Shown: positions 46,588-55,639 of the stretch, one piece after another
Position numbering within the stretch: position 1 is the first letter of the stretch
Layout of the letters: each line of letters starts with the position of its first letter
Assembly (NCBI RefSeq): GCF_021869535.1
Contig: NW_026262712.1
Coordinates: 52,828,384-52,892,383, forward strand
From: Mytilus californianus
Lineage: Eukaryota > Mollusca > Bivalvia > Mytilida > Mytilidae
Length of the DNA: 64,000 nt
Direction: 5' to 3'
Program-made: the position numbers and the translations under genes
The notes under the pieces: model-generated
The model's database searches: none
What the model was told of the DNA's origin: nothing
The model's input: only the letters and a program-made list of their open reading frames with translations

Positions 46588-49500
46588 AGACCCTCCGTGC
46601 ATCCTAACTGACTAAGTTCTGTCGACATTTAAAAAAAAATGTGTAGGTTGTAACAGGTTTAGCAGCTCGACAAACATTACCGTGAATGGAAGTCAATCAG
46701 TTCCAATTCTAAATGAGTTTTAGAGTGAATGGATATACGTGTGTAGGGGTCCTTCATTTTTCTATTCTTTAACTTTTTAGACCATTTTTCTCTATTCTTT
46801 GTCTATTTTGCCCATTATTTTCCATTCTTTGTATTTCTGCACCCCATTGTTCTCTATTCTTTATTTGTTGGTATATTTTCCCTTATCTTTTATTTTTTAC
46901 TCTTTAAGTTATTGTTACATGTTCATGTGCAGGTACTTTTACTCACCTGTTGATTTGGATCCTTCATTTCTGTTGAAGATTTCAATCCACTTTATTTGAT
47001 AATTTTTGCCCAAGTCAACCATCCAATAAGGGGATTGCTCTATGTTTGTGTGCATATATGTGTTCACACTTCCATCAACAGCTTTAGATGCAGACAGCCC
47101 GGAATGGACTGAACTTTGTTCAGATGGTTTTCCGTAAGCAACTTCCCTTAATATAGTCCTGCTTTCTGAAAATAAACCAACCGCTTCATTTAGTCTAGAA
47201 TAAATTACATTGTACTGAAATCTACTGCTCACAAAATATGTCTCGTTTTTCGTCGTTTCCTTTTTTGGTCGAAAAACAAACATCAATATAACTATTATTA
47301 TGTATTGAAATGTATGAGGGTCTGTATGGGGGATCTTTATTTCTGTATTCTTTAATTTTTATGCCATTTTTCTCTATTCTTTATACTTTTTGCCCATTAT
47401 TTTCTATTCTTTATATTTTAGCACCTCATTATTCTTTCTCTATTCTTTATTTTTTTATCCATTTTTCTCTATGCTTTTTTTTTTGCCCATTATTCCCTAT
47501 TCTGTTAACCCCCATCCACACTCTCATGTATCAGATAAGATAAGATCAGATCAGATATTGTATTAATAGTATAAAATCCAAACAATCGGATTGCTACTAA
47601 ATACAAACACAAATAAACAATAAACTATACAATAAAATTGAGGATGGAAATGGGAAATGTGTCAAAGAGACAACAACCCGACCAAAGAGCAGAAAACAGC
47701 AAATATGTTACATTTACAAAAATATTAAAATGTTAGACGACATGCCTTCCCTTTAAATTAGCATAAAATCATTAGCAGAAAATGTGTCAAGCAGACGAAC
47801 AATATTTTATTTATACTATTAACTTATACCAGAAGTCCATTACTAGAGTCCTAGTAATGGACTTCTGCTTATACTGATTCATCAATGAAAGAGTCTTCAA
47901 CGTACACATCATGTAAATGTAACATAAATATTAAGGCCGATGATTGGGTGATATATTAAAAAGTTATTTGATTATGCTTTATATAAGCCCAATAAACTAA
48001 GTCGGCCTTTATACGTGTACTTGTTCAGATCTTTAGGAATATTTTTATTAGACAATAACAGTCGAAGGACAACTATAAATGGAGATATTCATATTTGAAT
48101 AGAAACACACCCAAACAGAAACATACATGAACAAATTGCTTTCAAATCGTGTTCAAATCTCTTTCAAATCGTGATTCTGCGATTGGTTAGTACCATTTTC
48201 TTGCGATTCTTTAAAGAAATTATAATAAACAAATCAGAATTCGCCAAATTCCTCCAACCTGATTTCTTTGTGATTTCTTTCAATTTTATGATTTGTAAGC
48301 AATTTGTTTCTGTTTTGACGTGATTTCTTTATGATTTGTTTACTTAGAATATCGTATGAAATGATTTGAAAAAGATTTGTTAATTTTGTAAGCTATGATG
48401 TGTGATTTATTTATGATTTGTTTACTTAGAATATCATATGAAATGATTTGAAAATGATTTAATTCTGTTAGCTATCATAGTGTGATTCATTGATGATTTG
48501 CTACAATGAATACAATTTTGTTGGATTCTTATTATCATGATTAACTTCTGATTTGTTAAAAATTTTCTGGGTTTATGTATATCTCTGACTTCCGGTTGAG
48601 CTCAAATTCAAATTACAAATACTGTTCTACATTAACTGAACGAAGAAGACTGCAAGATGAGGAGTAAGTAATACTATCAATGATGACAGTGGTAAGGAAT
48701 CTCAGTTATTTATTTATAATTTCACACATTCAATTAATACTATTCAAACATGTCAAAGGTGTTGACCTTTTAAATTCGGAAACTGTGTTCGGAAAATTTC
48801 TTGTAATCATTTTGTACTGCCAGGAATTAATTTTCAAAATTAAAATGTGTAAAAGAAGTGTAAACAGATCGAGACATGCAATTAAAGACTAGCTCCCTGA
48901 GTCAGAAGACGAAATTCACTGGCAAGTTCTATGTTTTTATTTTTCATGATGTTTACTGGCGAGGTCCAGGGCTGTAGGGGCACAGCTACATTAGCAGATT
49001 TGGACCAAGACTAAGACCCATCGCCTATTCGATATCCTTCTAGTAAACGTGGTTGCCCATGTGTTTGTCAAATCTCGTAAGATTAACATTCGGGAGAAGT
49101 AAGAGAAACCTTTCACAAAGGGAACACTTCGTCCCTCGTGGCAACCAGAGATAGTAATCCCTTAACAATGAGAGGAGGAGCTAAGGTAAAATGAAGACAA
49201 ATGCACTTCAAAGTTTGGGGGTCTCAGAAGCAGAACATATTTTGATCTAGATGTAAATAATTTAATCTGTAAATTGATTATTGATGTCAATTTGTTGACG
49301 ATCTGCTTGTGATTTGCTTGAGGTAGGAAGATGATTTACTTCTGATTTGTTTAAGATTTGATAACAATTTGTTGATAATTTCTTCATAATTTGAAAACAA
49401 TTTGTTTGTGACTTGCTTGAGGTATAAATATGATTTACTTCTGATTTGTTAAAGATTTGATAACAATTTGTTGATAATTTCTTCATAATTTGAAAACAAT

Positions 49501-50164
49501 TTGTTTGTGATTTGCTTGAAGTAGGAAAGAAATTACCTCTGATTTGTTAATGATTTCAAAACGATTTCTTGAAAATTTGTTTGTGATTCGCTTATGAATT
49601 GGAAACAATTTGTTTGTGATTTGTTGCTGTGATTTGTTAGCTCATTTGCATGTGAAATTTTATCACTTTCAAATCATAAAGAAATCATACGATTTGGTTA
49701 TCATTTGTTACCATGATTTGTTCCTCAATTTTTTTTTGTTAGGGCAGACAATTGGTATGGATACTAGTTTGTGTGTATTAAAATGATATCTACGGAGATT
49801 TTTAGAAAGGTAGGAATTAAATCATGGAAGATCCGAAGCTGTACCAGCTGTCCACTTGCAGCGATATCGACCCAGTGCTAGAAAATGAAAAGAACAGGTT
49901 GTAATTGTGGTGTATCCGGAGCTTTTCCCTCTTTAAAATGAAAGAAAGCAAATCATATACAATGCTAAAATTGTTTAAACAAATATAATTACCTGTTTTC
50001 ATCTTCCTAAGAATTTCATGTAAGATTTTAGTATTCTGATCTATCTTTGCTTCCAGATTTCCACATACACCATGTACACCAGAATGAAGCGCCAATACAT
50101 TTTGAATCAAAAGTAAAATGAACAGTAGTGGAAACTGAATTACGACTGTTTTCGCCATCATCAT
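40062..50164 (-). CDS. Secreted F-type lectin / FTP (F5/8C-like) domain protein, three exons
   Basis: Exons 50164-49993, 47165-46947 and 40279-40062 (172+219+218 nt) join with phase-1 junctions and GT-AG borders into 202 residues plus stop. Order: cleavable signal peptide (about residues 1-26), a cysteine and a short coiled-coil neck (about 34-57), then one FTP/discoidin-like jelly-roll domain (about 60-200). Family marks are SPYWMVDLGKNYQIKWIEIF, HNEMHLCAHYVGPALLG and LHVAEVKVYAVDD. FTP proteins bind fucose or other glycans and act in invertebrate innate immunity; binding specificity cannot be read here, since the full H…RxDG fucose motif is not evident. The neck suggests oligomers. Intron 2 (6.7 kb) contains a Penelope-like element; without it the intron would be about 0.9 kb, close to the 785-bp intron at the sister locus. 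Confidence 0.8.
40676..40774 (+). repeat. Two (TA)n tracts flanking the PLE composite on the left
   Basis: About 28 bp of TA at 40676-40703 and 18 bp at 40757-40774, the latter directly abutting the PLE terminus. A matching (TA)n tract at 46551-46585 bounds the right side. Confidence 0.85.
40775..42557 (-). mobile_element. Inverted 5'-truncated copy of the PLE
   Basis: Reverse complement of about 44676-46450 of the full element, over 99% identical by eye. It carries the last 475 codons (42523-41096) with the RT catalytic block and the GIY-YIG domain. It lacks the N terminus and starts inside the RT. The break at 42550-42557 (GATGTAA/ACTG) shares two bases with the start of the next copy. Such head-to-head inverted fragments are typical of Penelope insertions. 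Confidence 0.9.
42556..43305 (+). mobile_element. Left pseudo-LTR (direct partial PLE copy)
   Basis: Direct repeat of 45807-46556 (about 750 bp, roughly 99% identical). It covers the GIY-YIG codons, stop and 3' UTR. A TGG to TGA change truncates the frame at 42808 (…RRRRENF*). It runs straight into the 5' leader of the full-length copy, the arrangement called pLTR in Penelope-like elements. Confidence 0.9.
43377..46136 (+). CDS. PLE polyprotein: reverse transcriptase plus C-terminal GIY-YIG endonuclease
   Basis: 919 residues. A basic N-terminal region is followed by the PLE mark KPADKGGAVVVM (about 312-323), FYMLPKIHKTGNPGRPIVSA (RT motifs 1-2), ASMDVSSLYTNIPQ (motif A, catalytic D), TMGTKMAPSYANIFMG (about 521-536), FRFIDDIDF (motif C, DD about 558-560) and INFLD. 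The C-terminal endonuclease has a cysteine cluster CGRRNCLCC (about 778-786), ENSIYILTCDTCGIQYVGET (the GIY…YVG core, about 815-834), H-x5-H (RHLRSTKH) and ENFWIHQLH near the end. It would copy element RNA at nicked target DNA. Domain order is that of Penelope/Poseidon/Neptune-type PLEs. All key residues are present. Confidence 0.92.
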   Translation: MDRALHFKKLRSLTKKKLQTEHHLSNLKKYIQSRTVPKGLNIKVSPQAPGHKSKRFMSRWNEILFNCSIQLLQLLLSFTTTNYKQIVNEISDIINNSNISRDDLPIIKRRLADIEKIELSKHKEKQRNKFQRDKIHTVYLNQDMNDINTTNHKVPRKRKFKRRKQKTESIVVNLSSKELTRAEESLLSKGLNFCPIPSNVNNFQLDEDLDQFARRLRLKDFFYNRGKKNLEEAGLTDSDTDTNEEVTPIPKFKKKSSWKPPKSKNDNLESFINYVRSDIKSCITNTRNYNLSKSESIALKALKDQEDIVIKPADKGGAVVVMNKTDYIAEGNRQLSNSIFYKQLTTDPTLNNIRRINTILQEMFDKKHIDNDTFDYLRPLENEAKAGRFYMLPKIHKTGNPGRPIVSANSHPTEKISEFLDHHLRPHVKELPSYIQDTTDYLKKMESLNPLPSNTILASMDVSSLYTNIPQDEGIAACEEVWNTRSEKNPPTECLVTLLKLVLENNNFSFNEKHYLQIDGTTMGTKMAPSYANIFMGQLEKRLLASAPYQPLSWFRFIDDIDFKWTDSQEHLNEFLGHCNSFHHSIKFTYESSMEKINFLDTTSYIKNGTIITDLHTKQTDIHQFLSPKSCHPKHCSRGIPFSQALRIKRICSTENTQNARLGQLRKHLVVRGYNNNIIDSAFERANKTSRQELLEYKDKNKAANRTPLVLTYHPDFKTVSSIVQKHWKIIENDSNLKKVFSSPPVMAFRRPKNIRDKLVTSVLAKQPTPSPGCYKQCGRRNCLCCKAANTSSSFISSVTKQNYTIYSNSNCKTENSIYILTCDTCGIQYVGETMDKFNIRLNNHRSWYKTNKNCPLTRHLRSTKHSFDNVTFQIIEVNTEWDTTARRRRENFWIHQLHTLEPDGLNEEDEKRYRKDKE
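45807..46556 (+). repeat. Right pseudo-LTR
   Basis: Partner of 42556-43305. Differences are few (for example ACCACGG/ACAACGG, GGATCC/GAATCC, CAAACG/CAAAAG). It keeps the TGG codon, so the frame is open to 46136. Confidence 0.9.
46743..46905 (+). repeat. TTCTCTATTCTTT-rich repeat, partial copy in intron 2
   Basis: Degenerate ~30-bp units (CCATTTTTCTCTATTCTTTG, TGCCCATTATTTTCCATTC). Same family as 47305-47525; it lies within 45 bp of the exon 2 donor. Confidence 0.75.
46947..47165 (-). CDS. Lectin exon 2 (N-terminal half of FTP domain)
   Basis: Acceptor TTATTTTCAG at 47166-47175, donor AACAG|GTGAGT. It encodes ILREVAYGKPSEQSSVHSGL, SASKAVDGSVNTYMHTN and SPYWMVDLGKNYQIKWIEIF. The longer open frame upstream (to 47286) is intron. 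Confidence 0.85.
47305..47525 (+). repeat. TTCTCTATTCTTT-rich repeat in intron 1
   Basis: ATGGGGGATCTTTATTTCTG, TATGCCATTTTTCTCTATTC, TTTTGCCCATTATTTTCTAT, TTTTAGCACCTCATTATTC and an end at ACCCCCATCCACACTCTCATG. An inverted copy is at 59573-59790. Protein frames here are spurious. Confidence 0.8.
47640..47710 (+). repeat. Fragment of mussel repeat family 2
   Basis: GAGGATGGAAATGGGAAATG, GTCAAAGAGACAACAACCCGACC. Same family as 53160-53335. Confidence 0.65.
47823..47874. repeat. Perfect 38-bp hairpin flanked by 7-bp direct repeats
   Basis: Arms CAGAAGTCCATTACTAG (47830-47846) and its exact complement (47851-47867) around loop AGTC, between two copies of CTTATAC (47823-47829 and 47868-47874). 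It lies in intron 1 of the lectin gene. Confidence 0.9.
47900..48020 (+). repeat. Dispersed repeat, uninterrupted copy
   Basis: Same repeat as 32620-32900 but without the insert: ATGTAAATGTAACATAAATATTAAGG… CTAAGTCGGCCTTTATACG. Confidence 0.6.
48110..49742 (+). repeat. GATTTG-motif-dense element of unknown type
   Basis: Two motif-dense blocks (48140-48560 and 49265-49735) surround an ordinary ~700-bp core. The left block has a ~77-bp unit repeated twice (ATTTATGATTTGTTTACTTA, GAATATC-TATGAAATGATTTG). The right block has a ~103-bp unit repeated at 49309, 49412 and 49513 (TGATTTACTTCTGATTTGTT, AATTTGTTGATAATTTCTTC). The motif points the same way in both blocks. The core has exon-like pieces (ATGAGGA|GTAAGT at 48657-48669) but no recognised protein. 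All lies in lectin intron 1. Confidence 0.6.
49743..49992. other. Intron 1 start; short match to units A and B
   Basis: CTAGCACTGGGTCGATATCG on the minus strand and the plus phrase CAGACAATTGGTATGGATACTAG match the corresponding parts of units A (15150-15190, 14800) and B (19265-19305, 18915). This links the gene's first intron to the duplicated units. Confidence 0.5.
49993..50164 (-). CDS. Lectin exon 1 (signal peptide and neck)
   Basis: Three consecutive ATG codons at 50164-50156. It encodes a hydrophobic signal (VIQFPLLFILLLIQNVLA), then HSGVHGVCGNLEAKIDQNTK and ILHEILRKMKT, ending at AACAG|GTAATT. The first ATG is taken as start; any of the three works. The open frame past the donor is intron. 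Confidence 0.8.
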
Positions 50165-50950
50165 TCCAAGAGCTAGATATTTTGATTAATTTTCTATAAT
50201 TTTATATCATATGTATGTACGTGTTAGAAATACTTTTTGACGGAACTCGCGGATTTCCGACTTAAACTGCGATGTTATGTGGTTTTGTTGTGATAATTTG
50301 AAACATACATTTAGAGAAGATTGATACAACGAGTTTGATCTCACCATTGAACTTTTTTTCCGTATTATTTGTTCGTATTCCCGGCCACTTGGTAATATTG
50401 AACGAGACGTAAAATCGAGCTCTATTCAGATCGTACAGATTATAAGGGAAAAGATATATGCGAAGGGACATAACTCTTAAAGTTCACATGTCAGGACTGT
50501 TAGATTTGTGTCTTCCTTTTTCATAAACATATATTGTAACTTGCTAAGAATCGCAGACAATCGTAATTCTTTCCTTATCAAATGGTCATATTCCTTTTTT
50601 CAATCCGAAGAGCAATGATCAGACTCTCTGTGTCCTGGTTGTTTGTTATTCTGTCTCTTGTAAGTCTATGACGTGCATTTTATTGAGAAATACAATTTTA
50701 TTTTGGAATGCCTCGTGACTTTTTTCAGCCAATCAAAAGTACGGATTCTTATGATGTTATTATAAGAAATTATTTTTAAATTTGTATAGTTTGCAATTTT
50801 TAAATTGTTCTGCATTGAACATTGAAACTTTTTTTATTCTGAGCTTTGCACAACATCGTGGTTTCCCATACTGGTTGTTCTGTTTTAATGACACCGATGT
50901 AAGAATGTAGAACGGTGTGAGTTCGTATCAGCATATATGCAGGTCACTAT
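50165..50950. other. 5' flank of the lectin gene
   Basis: Expected to hold the promoter. I see no convincing TATA box or other site that I could defend. Confidence 0.4.
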
Positions 50951-51260
50951 ACAAATAAGGATTATGTGGTATGATTGCCTATTAAACAACTATCCAACAG
51001 TGACCAACATGCGAGGCTGTTAACTACTATAGGACACCATACAATCTTCAACAATGAACAAAGAAACCTATACGGTATAGTAAGATGTAAAAGTACCCGG
51101 CATGACGCAATGTGAAATGATTCAAAAGAGAAAACCGTGTTAAAACAAAAAACAGATATAACAGACCGTAACCAACGACGATCACTGAATTACAGGCTCC
51201 CGAATTGAAGAAGTCACACAAAGAATGTGGTAAAGTTACTATAAACTATGGGTTTATGGC
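50951..51260 (+). repeat. Mussel repeat family 1, diverged
   Basis: ACAAATAAGGATTATGTGGT, AGGACACCATACAATCTTCA, CTGAATTACAGGCTCCCGAA. More diverged than 39191-39570. Confidence 0.65.
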
Positions 51261-51470
51261 TAGGTTTTGACAATAGAGAGGCGCGTTTCTAAAAAATATT
51301 GGGCACTTAAGCGCGTGCAAGCAACTTAGGAGCCTTTACATATTACTTGTATTATGAAAAGAATAAAAAGAACCATGATCATATCTTTCTAAACTTAATG
51401 TAGAAGGTGTGATCAGTGCTCATTATGATATATTTTTACGATGGAAATTATTGTAAGTGCAGTCTAATGC

Positions 51471-51990
51471 GATGTGGTATCATTTCAAATGAGACGAATG
51501 TTCAACATAGTCCAAATAGCGCGGATTTAAGCAACTATAGGTTACCGTACGGCCTCCAATAATGAGCAAAACCCGTATGTCGTTTAGTCAGCCATTAAAG
51601 GCCCCGACATGACAAAACGTTGAACAATTCAATTGAGAAAAAAAGACATCCATATTTATTACAAAACAATTACAAAACAATAAACGAAAAATAAAAATGA
51701 CAGACAGCATCCATCAACAACCACTAGGCTTGACCTTCTCCTAACCTGAAACAGTCAGTGGCGGATCCAGGGGGGGGGGGGGATTCCAGGGGTTGGAATC
51801 TCCCCTTTTTTTGACGATCAATGCATTTGAATGGGGACATATAGTTGGAACCCCCCTTTATCCTGGGTTGGGACCCCCCCTTTTAAAAATGGCTGGATCC
51901 TCCCCTGAACAGTGGTGTTAAAGCACACCCTCCCCTGAACAGTGGTGTTAAAGCACACCATAACAAAACTGTAAAAATCAGTTAGAAATG
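51471..51990 (+). repeat. Mussel repeat family 1 with a nested element
   Basis: GATGTGGTATCATTTCAAATG, GTTACCGTACGGCCTCCAAT, AAAGGCCCCGACATGACAAA. It is interrupted at 51756-51907 and then resumes ACAGTGGTGTTAAAGCACACC. A 30-bp piece (TCCCCTGAACAGTGGTGTTA plus AAGCACACC) is tandemly duplicated at 51901 and 51931. Confidence 0.7.
51756..51907. mobile_element. 152-bp element with inverted ends and 6-bp target duplication
   Basis: Flanked by AACAGT (51750-51755 and 51908-51913). Ends CAGTGGCGGATCCAGG and, reversed, CAGGGGAGGATCCAGCC. It contains G13 and several CCCCCC runs and ATGCATTTGAATGGGGACAT. I recall it as an abundant bivalve short repeat. Confidence 0.75.
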
Positions 51991-53159
51991 GGAGTGGCTT
52001 GACTCATTAGATTGGCACGAAGCACGACAAAAAAAAAAACAAACCCAAAACACATCTAACACAAAGACGAACGACACTATAAGTCTCGATCTTATAGTCT
52101 AGTCAATTTAGTGAACAACCTGCAACTAATTGCAACACAAAGTTTTTCTCTGAAAAAACAAGTCTGTTACTATTTATGAACAACATACTAAAACTATACA
52201 AAAATATATTTTGCGGAAAGTGGTGTAATTTATAAAAATGTTTTGTAGTAAAAGTAAGGTTATATGAGTTGCTTCCCCTTATTTGCCAAAGTTGGAAAAA
52301 AAAATTATACAAAAAATGTTCTGTATTTTTTAAAACAGTTGAAATAATACAATACAATACATGATTATTTCAATTTAAAAGAATAATATTACAAATGAAT
52401 CACTTTCCTGTCTCAAAATTTGTATATTTGAATAAAGATATAGACCGAGATTGTGTTCTGCTATTTTACAATCCAAGAATCTAATTCTCGAACATAGTGT
52501 TGGTAAGTTACCTATAAATGGAAAACTGTACTGAATTAAAGTAACCAATTTAGTCACATTCTTACTTGGTATTTGAAATAATTCTGCTCCTGTGTTAAAG
52601 GCACAGACAGTTTATATTTTGTTGGAGGAGGGGTTCCAGAAACACATGTTTTGTTCTTTATAAAAAAAAATGTTATTGCAAGATTTAAAGTCTTTAATGT
52701 ATTTTTTCTCCAGAACTTTAGAAAGAAAACAATATATTTTTTTCATTTACCTTTTGGAACAAACATGTTAAGGTTAAGAATCCAACAATGTTTCATAAAA
52801 AAATAAGAATGATGAGTGTTAAAATTTTTTATGTTAAATATGTTTTCACAAATGAAAATTTCAGGCTCCTCGAAGCAAATAGCTACTCATGTAATTTGAG
52901 ACGATCTCAGTACTCACACACCATATAAATAAAGCTTTGACTGTAACACTGAATCCACTTTTCTTTTTGGTTACTAATCGGATGTGTACTTATTTATATT
53001 TTAGTCGGTGCCAACAGTATTTATTCATCAACTGTAATTACTAAGCTTTGAACTAGCTATGAGAACTCAGTGTCTTTTTGTTAATTGGTTATATACACCG
53101 TGCTGATCTTTTTTAGTTGAGCCCTTTCCAACTGGGTTTTACAATTTGTTCTTACGTTG
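51991..53159. other. Non-coding, no recognised feature
   Basis: AT-rich, no supported gene. Confidence 0.4.
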
Positions 53160-53335
53160 TTTGCAATTTAAATCAAATTGAGAATGGAAATGGGGAATAC
53201 TGTATGTCAAAGAGACAACAACCCGACTAGATCAAGAGCAGATAACAGCCGAAGGCCACCAATGGGTCTTCAACGCAACGAGAAAATCCCGCACCAGGAG
53301 GTGGTCCTCAGTCGGCCCCTAAATAAAAACTGTTC
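53160..53335 (+). repeat. Mussel repeat family 2
   Basis: ATTGAGAATGGAAATGGGGA, GTCAAAGAGACAACAACCCG, AAGGCCACCAATGGGTCTTC, CCTCAGTCGGCCCCTAAAT. Confidence 0.7.
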
Positions 53336-53340
53336 CTGAT

Positions 53341-53612
53341 TATTGGAGGGTTGAGTGCTCACAAACAGGGTTAACCCTGCACACTATGAATATGATTATC
53401 ACAAGTCAGTGGCCCTTTATTACATGGTTGTTATTGTTTGCTGTCTGTCATATTTGTTTTTCCGTTTATTGTTTAAACATTAATCAGGCCTTTGAGTTTC
53501 TCGTTTGACTTGTTTTATATTTTGACGATGAGCTATAGTTGTTTACATCCACACCCACATCATTGATATCTCTTGTGGAAAGTTTTCTCATTGGCAATCA
53601 TACAGCATCTTC
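53341..53612 (-). repeat. Mussel repeat family 1 fragment
   Basis: GGAGGGTTGAGTGCTCACAA, GTTTGCTGTCTGTCATATTTG, CATTGGCAATCATACAGCATC. It directly follows the family 2 copy. Confidence 0.65.
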
Positions 53613-54449
53613 TAATGTTTTTAAAGTGGGGAGGTTTTATAATAAGTGATGGTTTCATTGGCAAGCGATCAAACTTACTATCAAGAGATCACTGATAGAG
53701 TGTTGTGGTCCTTAAAAGCTAAACATTTATATATTTAAATATTTTTATAGTTTCGTTCAAATGAGTTGAATACAGGTCAGCATCCCGGAAGCAGAAAACA
53801 GCGTCTTTAACATTGATATATCTGTAATAGAGTATATTTATAAATAAAGAGAGATTTGAGGTTTTTAAAGTCAATGAGAAAGCAAGCCAAACGACTAACA
53901 AAAACCAACAGACATACTTTCTGATTAGACTTGACTATCTAACCGCTATCTCTGGCCATCAAAGTCGCCCACAGACACTACAAATTTTAATTCATACACA
54001 GATGATGCATGATCATTTTGTTACAGTTCTTAGGCTAAAGCTGATTACCTTTTATTAAATTAATTCAATGAGATATATTAAATAAAGAATTTGGTAATGC
54101 TTTTCTTTATATACTAGTAAGTATATATATATATATCTTTGACCATAATATTTTCATATAGCAGACAACCCATGTTAGTTCTTTGTCATTACCATTTGGT
54201 TGATGTTTCAGACCACCATGCACATACATGCAGGTTTATAGGATACACACATAAGGCGCTATTGCTATTAACACTTCCTTCAGGAAGTGATCCCATTAAT
54301 ACATTCAACAGTGCTTATCTCATTTTCAACATCCAAAATTGGACCACTTTAGTACAATTACTATTAAAATTCAAGCTCTTGATGTAAACGTATAATCGTA
54401 TTGACAAAGCTGCTCTTGAAATTGCCTTAAACAATATCAGATCTACATT
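53613..54449. other. Non-coding, no recognised feature
   Basis: No gene supported. A short TA run at 54124-54136. Confidence 0.4.
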
Positions 54450-54515
54450 CAATTTTCGATCTATGAGTTTGACTGTCCCTCTGGTATCTTTTGTCCCTCT
54501 TTTAATGCTATAATT
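54450..54515 (+). mobile_element. Terminal scrap of a Naiad 3' tail
   Basis: CGATCTATGAGTTTGACTGTCCCTCTGGTATCTTTTGTCCCTC matches the end of the tail repeat at 36340-36375. Confidence 0.5.
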
Positions 54516-54959
54516 CAGTGAACTAGTATATGTTCCTAAATTTAAAAAGGTTATATATCTGAAATTAAACGTGGATATTGATAGAGCTTGCTAAATAAAA
54601 TTAGCAACACATTAAGAGAAATCTGCATTCACATCGTCGGTGTTTAACTGTGACTTTATGCAATTCAAATATTGTAAAAGTAGCTAATGAAAAAATACAC
54701 AAAAAGGACTACAGTCAATGACGATGCAAGGACACTAGAAAAATGACTTTTCCAGCAATTAACATGACAAAATCAAAGTCAGTAACCAAACTGATTTACA
54801 GTTATTTTTGAACACAATCATTTTTTGTATACTATTATACCTACACGTATAATTACTATAAATACATAACCGAAACATAAGATAAAATTTCAAACTTCCA
54901 CAAAATGCACATATTTAAAACTGAGTTTTACTGTGTGTTTGTTTATTCTATATTGTCTA
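54516..54959. other. Non-coding, unassigned
   Basis: No feature recognised. Confidence 0.35.
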
Positions 54960-55262
54960 GAGAAACTAGGGGAGGGTTGAGTTCTCACACAACATGTTTT
55001 ACCCCTGCCACATTATTGCAGCTATCCCAAGTCAGGAACCTCTAGCCTTTGTTTTTCTTGTGTGTGTTTTTTTTTTGTGATAATTTTGGTTCATTTGTAT
55101 GTACTGGAGTTTAGGATGGTGTCCATTTTGCTGAACAAGTGTACAAAATAAATAAGGGGTCAGCTGAAGCCCACCTCCGTGTGCCGGATTTAGTTGCTAT
55201 GTTAAAGACCCATTAGTGGCCTTGTTTTCTCTTTGACACATTCCCTGTTTCCATTCTCCATT
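54960..55262 (-). repeat. Mussel repeat family 2, inverse orientation
   Basis: GGGGAGGGTTGAGTTCTCAC, AAGACCCATTAGTGGCCTTG, CTCTTTGACACATTCCCTGTTTCCATTCTCC. Confidence 0.65.
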
Positions 55263-55309
55263 TTTTCGTTTTTAAAAATCAAACTAGAAATAACCAAGAT
55301 TTTAAAATT

Positions 55310-55600
55310 TTCATTTTATATGCCCCTCACTTAGTGGCATTATTTTTTTTTCTGTCTGTGCGTCTGTTCGTTCGTCCGTCTGTCCTGCTTCAGATTAAAG
55401 TTTTTTGTTAAAGTTTTTGGTCAAGGTTTTTTTTTGATGAAGTCCAATCATATTGAAACTTAGTACAAATGTTCCCTATGATAAGATCTTTCTAATTTTA
55501 TGCCAAATTAGAGTTTTGATCCAATTTCACAGTCCACTGAACATAGAAAATGATAGTGCGGGTAGGGCATCCGTGTACTATGGATATATATTCTTGTTTT
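55310..55600 (+). repeat. Bivalve repeat (TGCCCCTCACTTAGTGGCATTA)
   Basis: CGTCTGTTCGTTCGTCCGTC, TGATGAAGTCCAATCATATTG, GTCCACTGAACATAGAAAATG, GGGCATCCGTGTACTATGGA. I recall this as a very abundant bivalve repeat. Confidence 0.7.
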
Positions 55601-55639
55601 GAAGTTAGTGTGTAAAACAAAATATTTCAGACAACAAAT

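Noticed and set aside
47310-47543. 77-residue hydrophobic protein (and the 119-residue relative at 59559-59918)
   Set aside because: Both are translations of the TTCTCTATTCTTT repeat.
48650-48900. Exon-like ATGAGGA|GTAAGT and following frame as a gene in the GATTTG element
   Set aside because: Only two codons precede the donor and no downstream exon is recognised.
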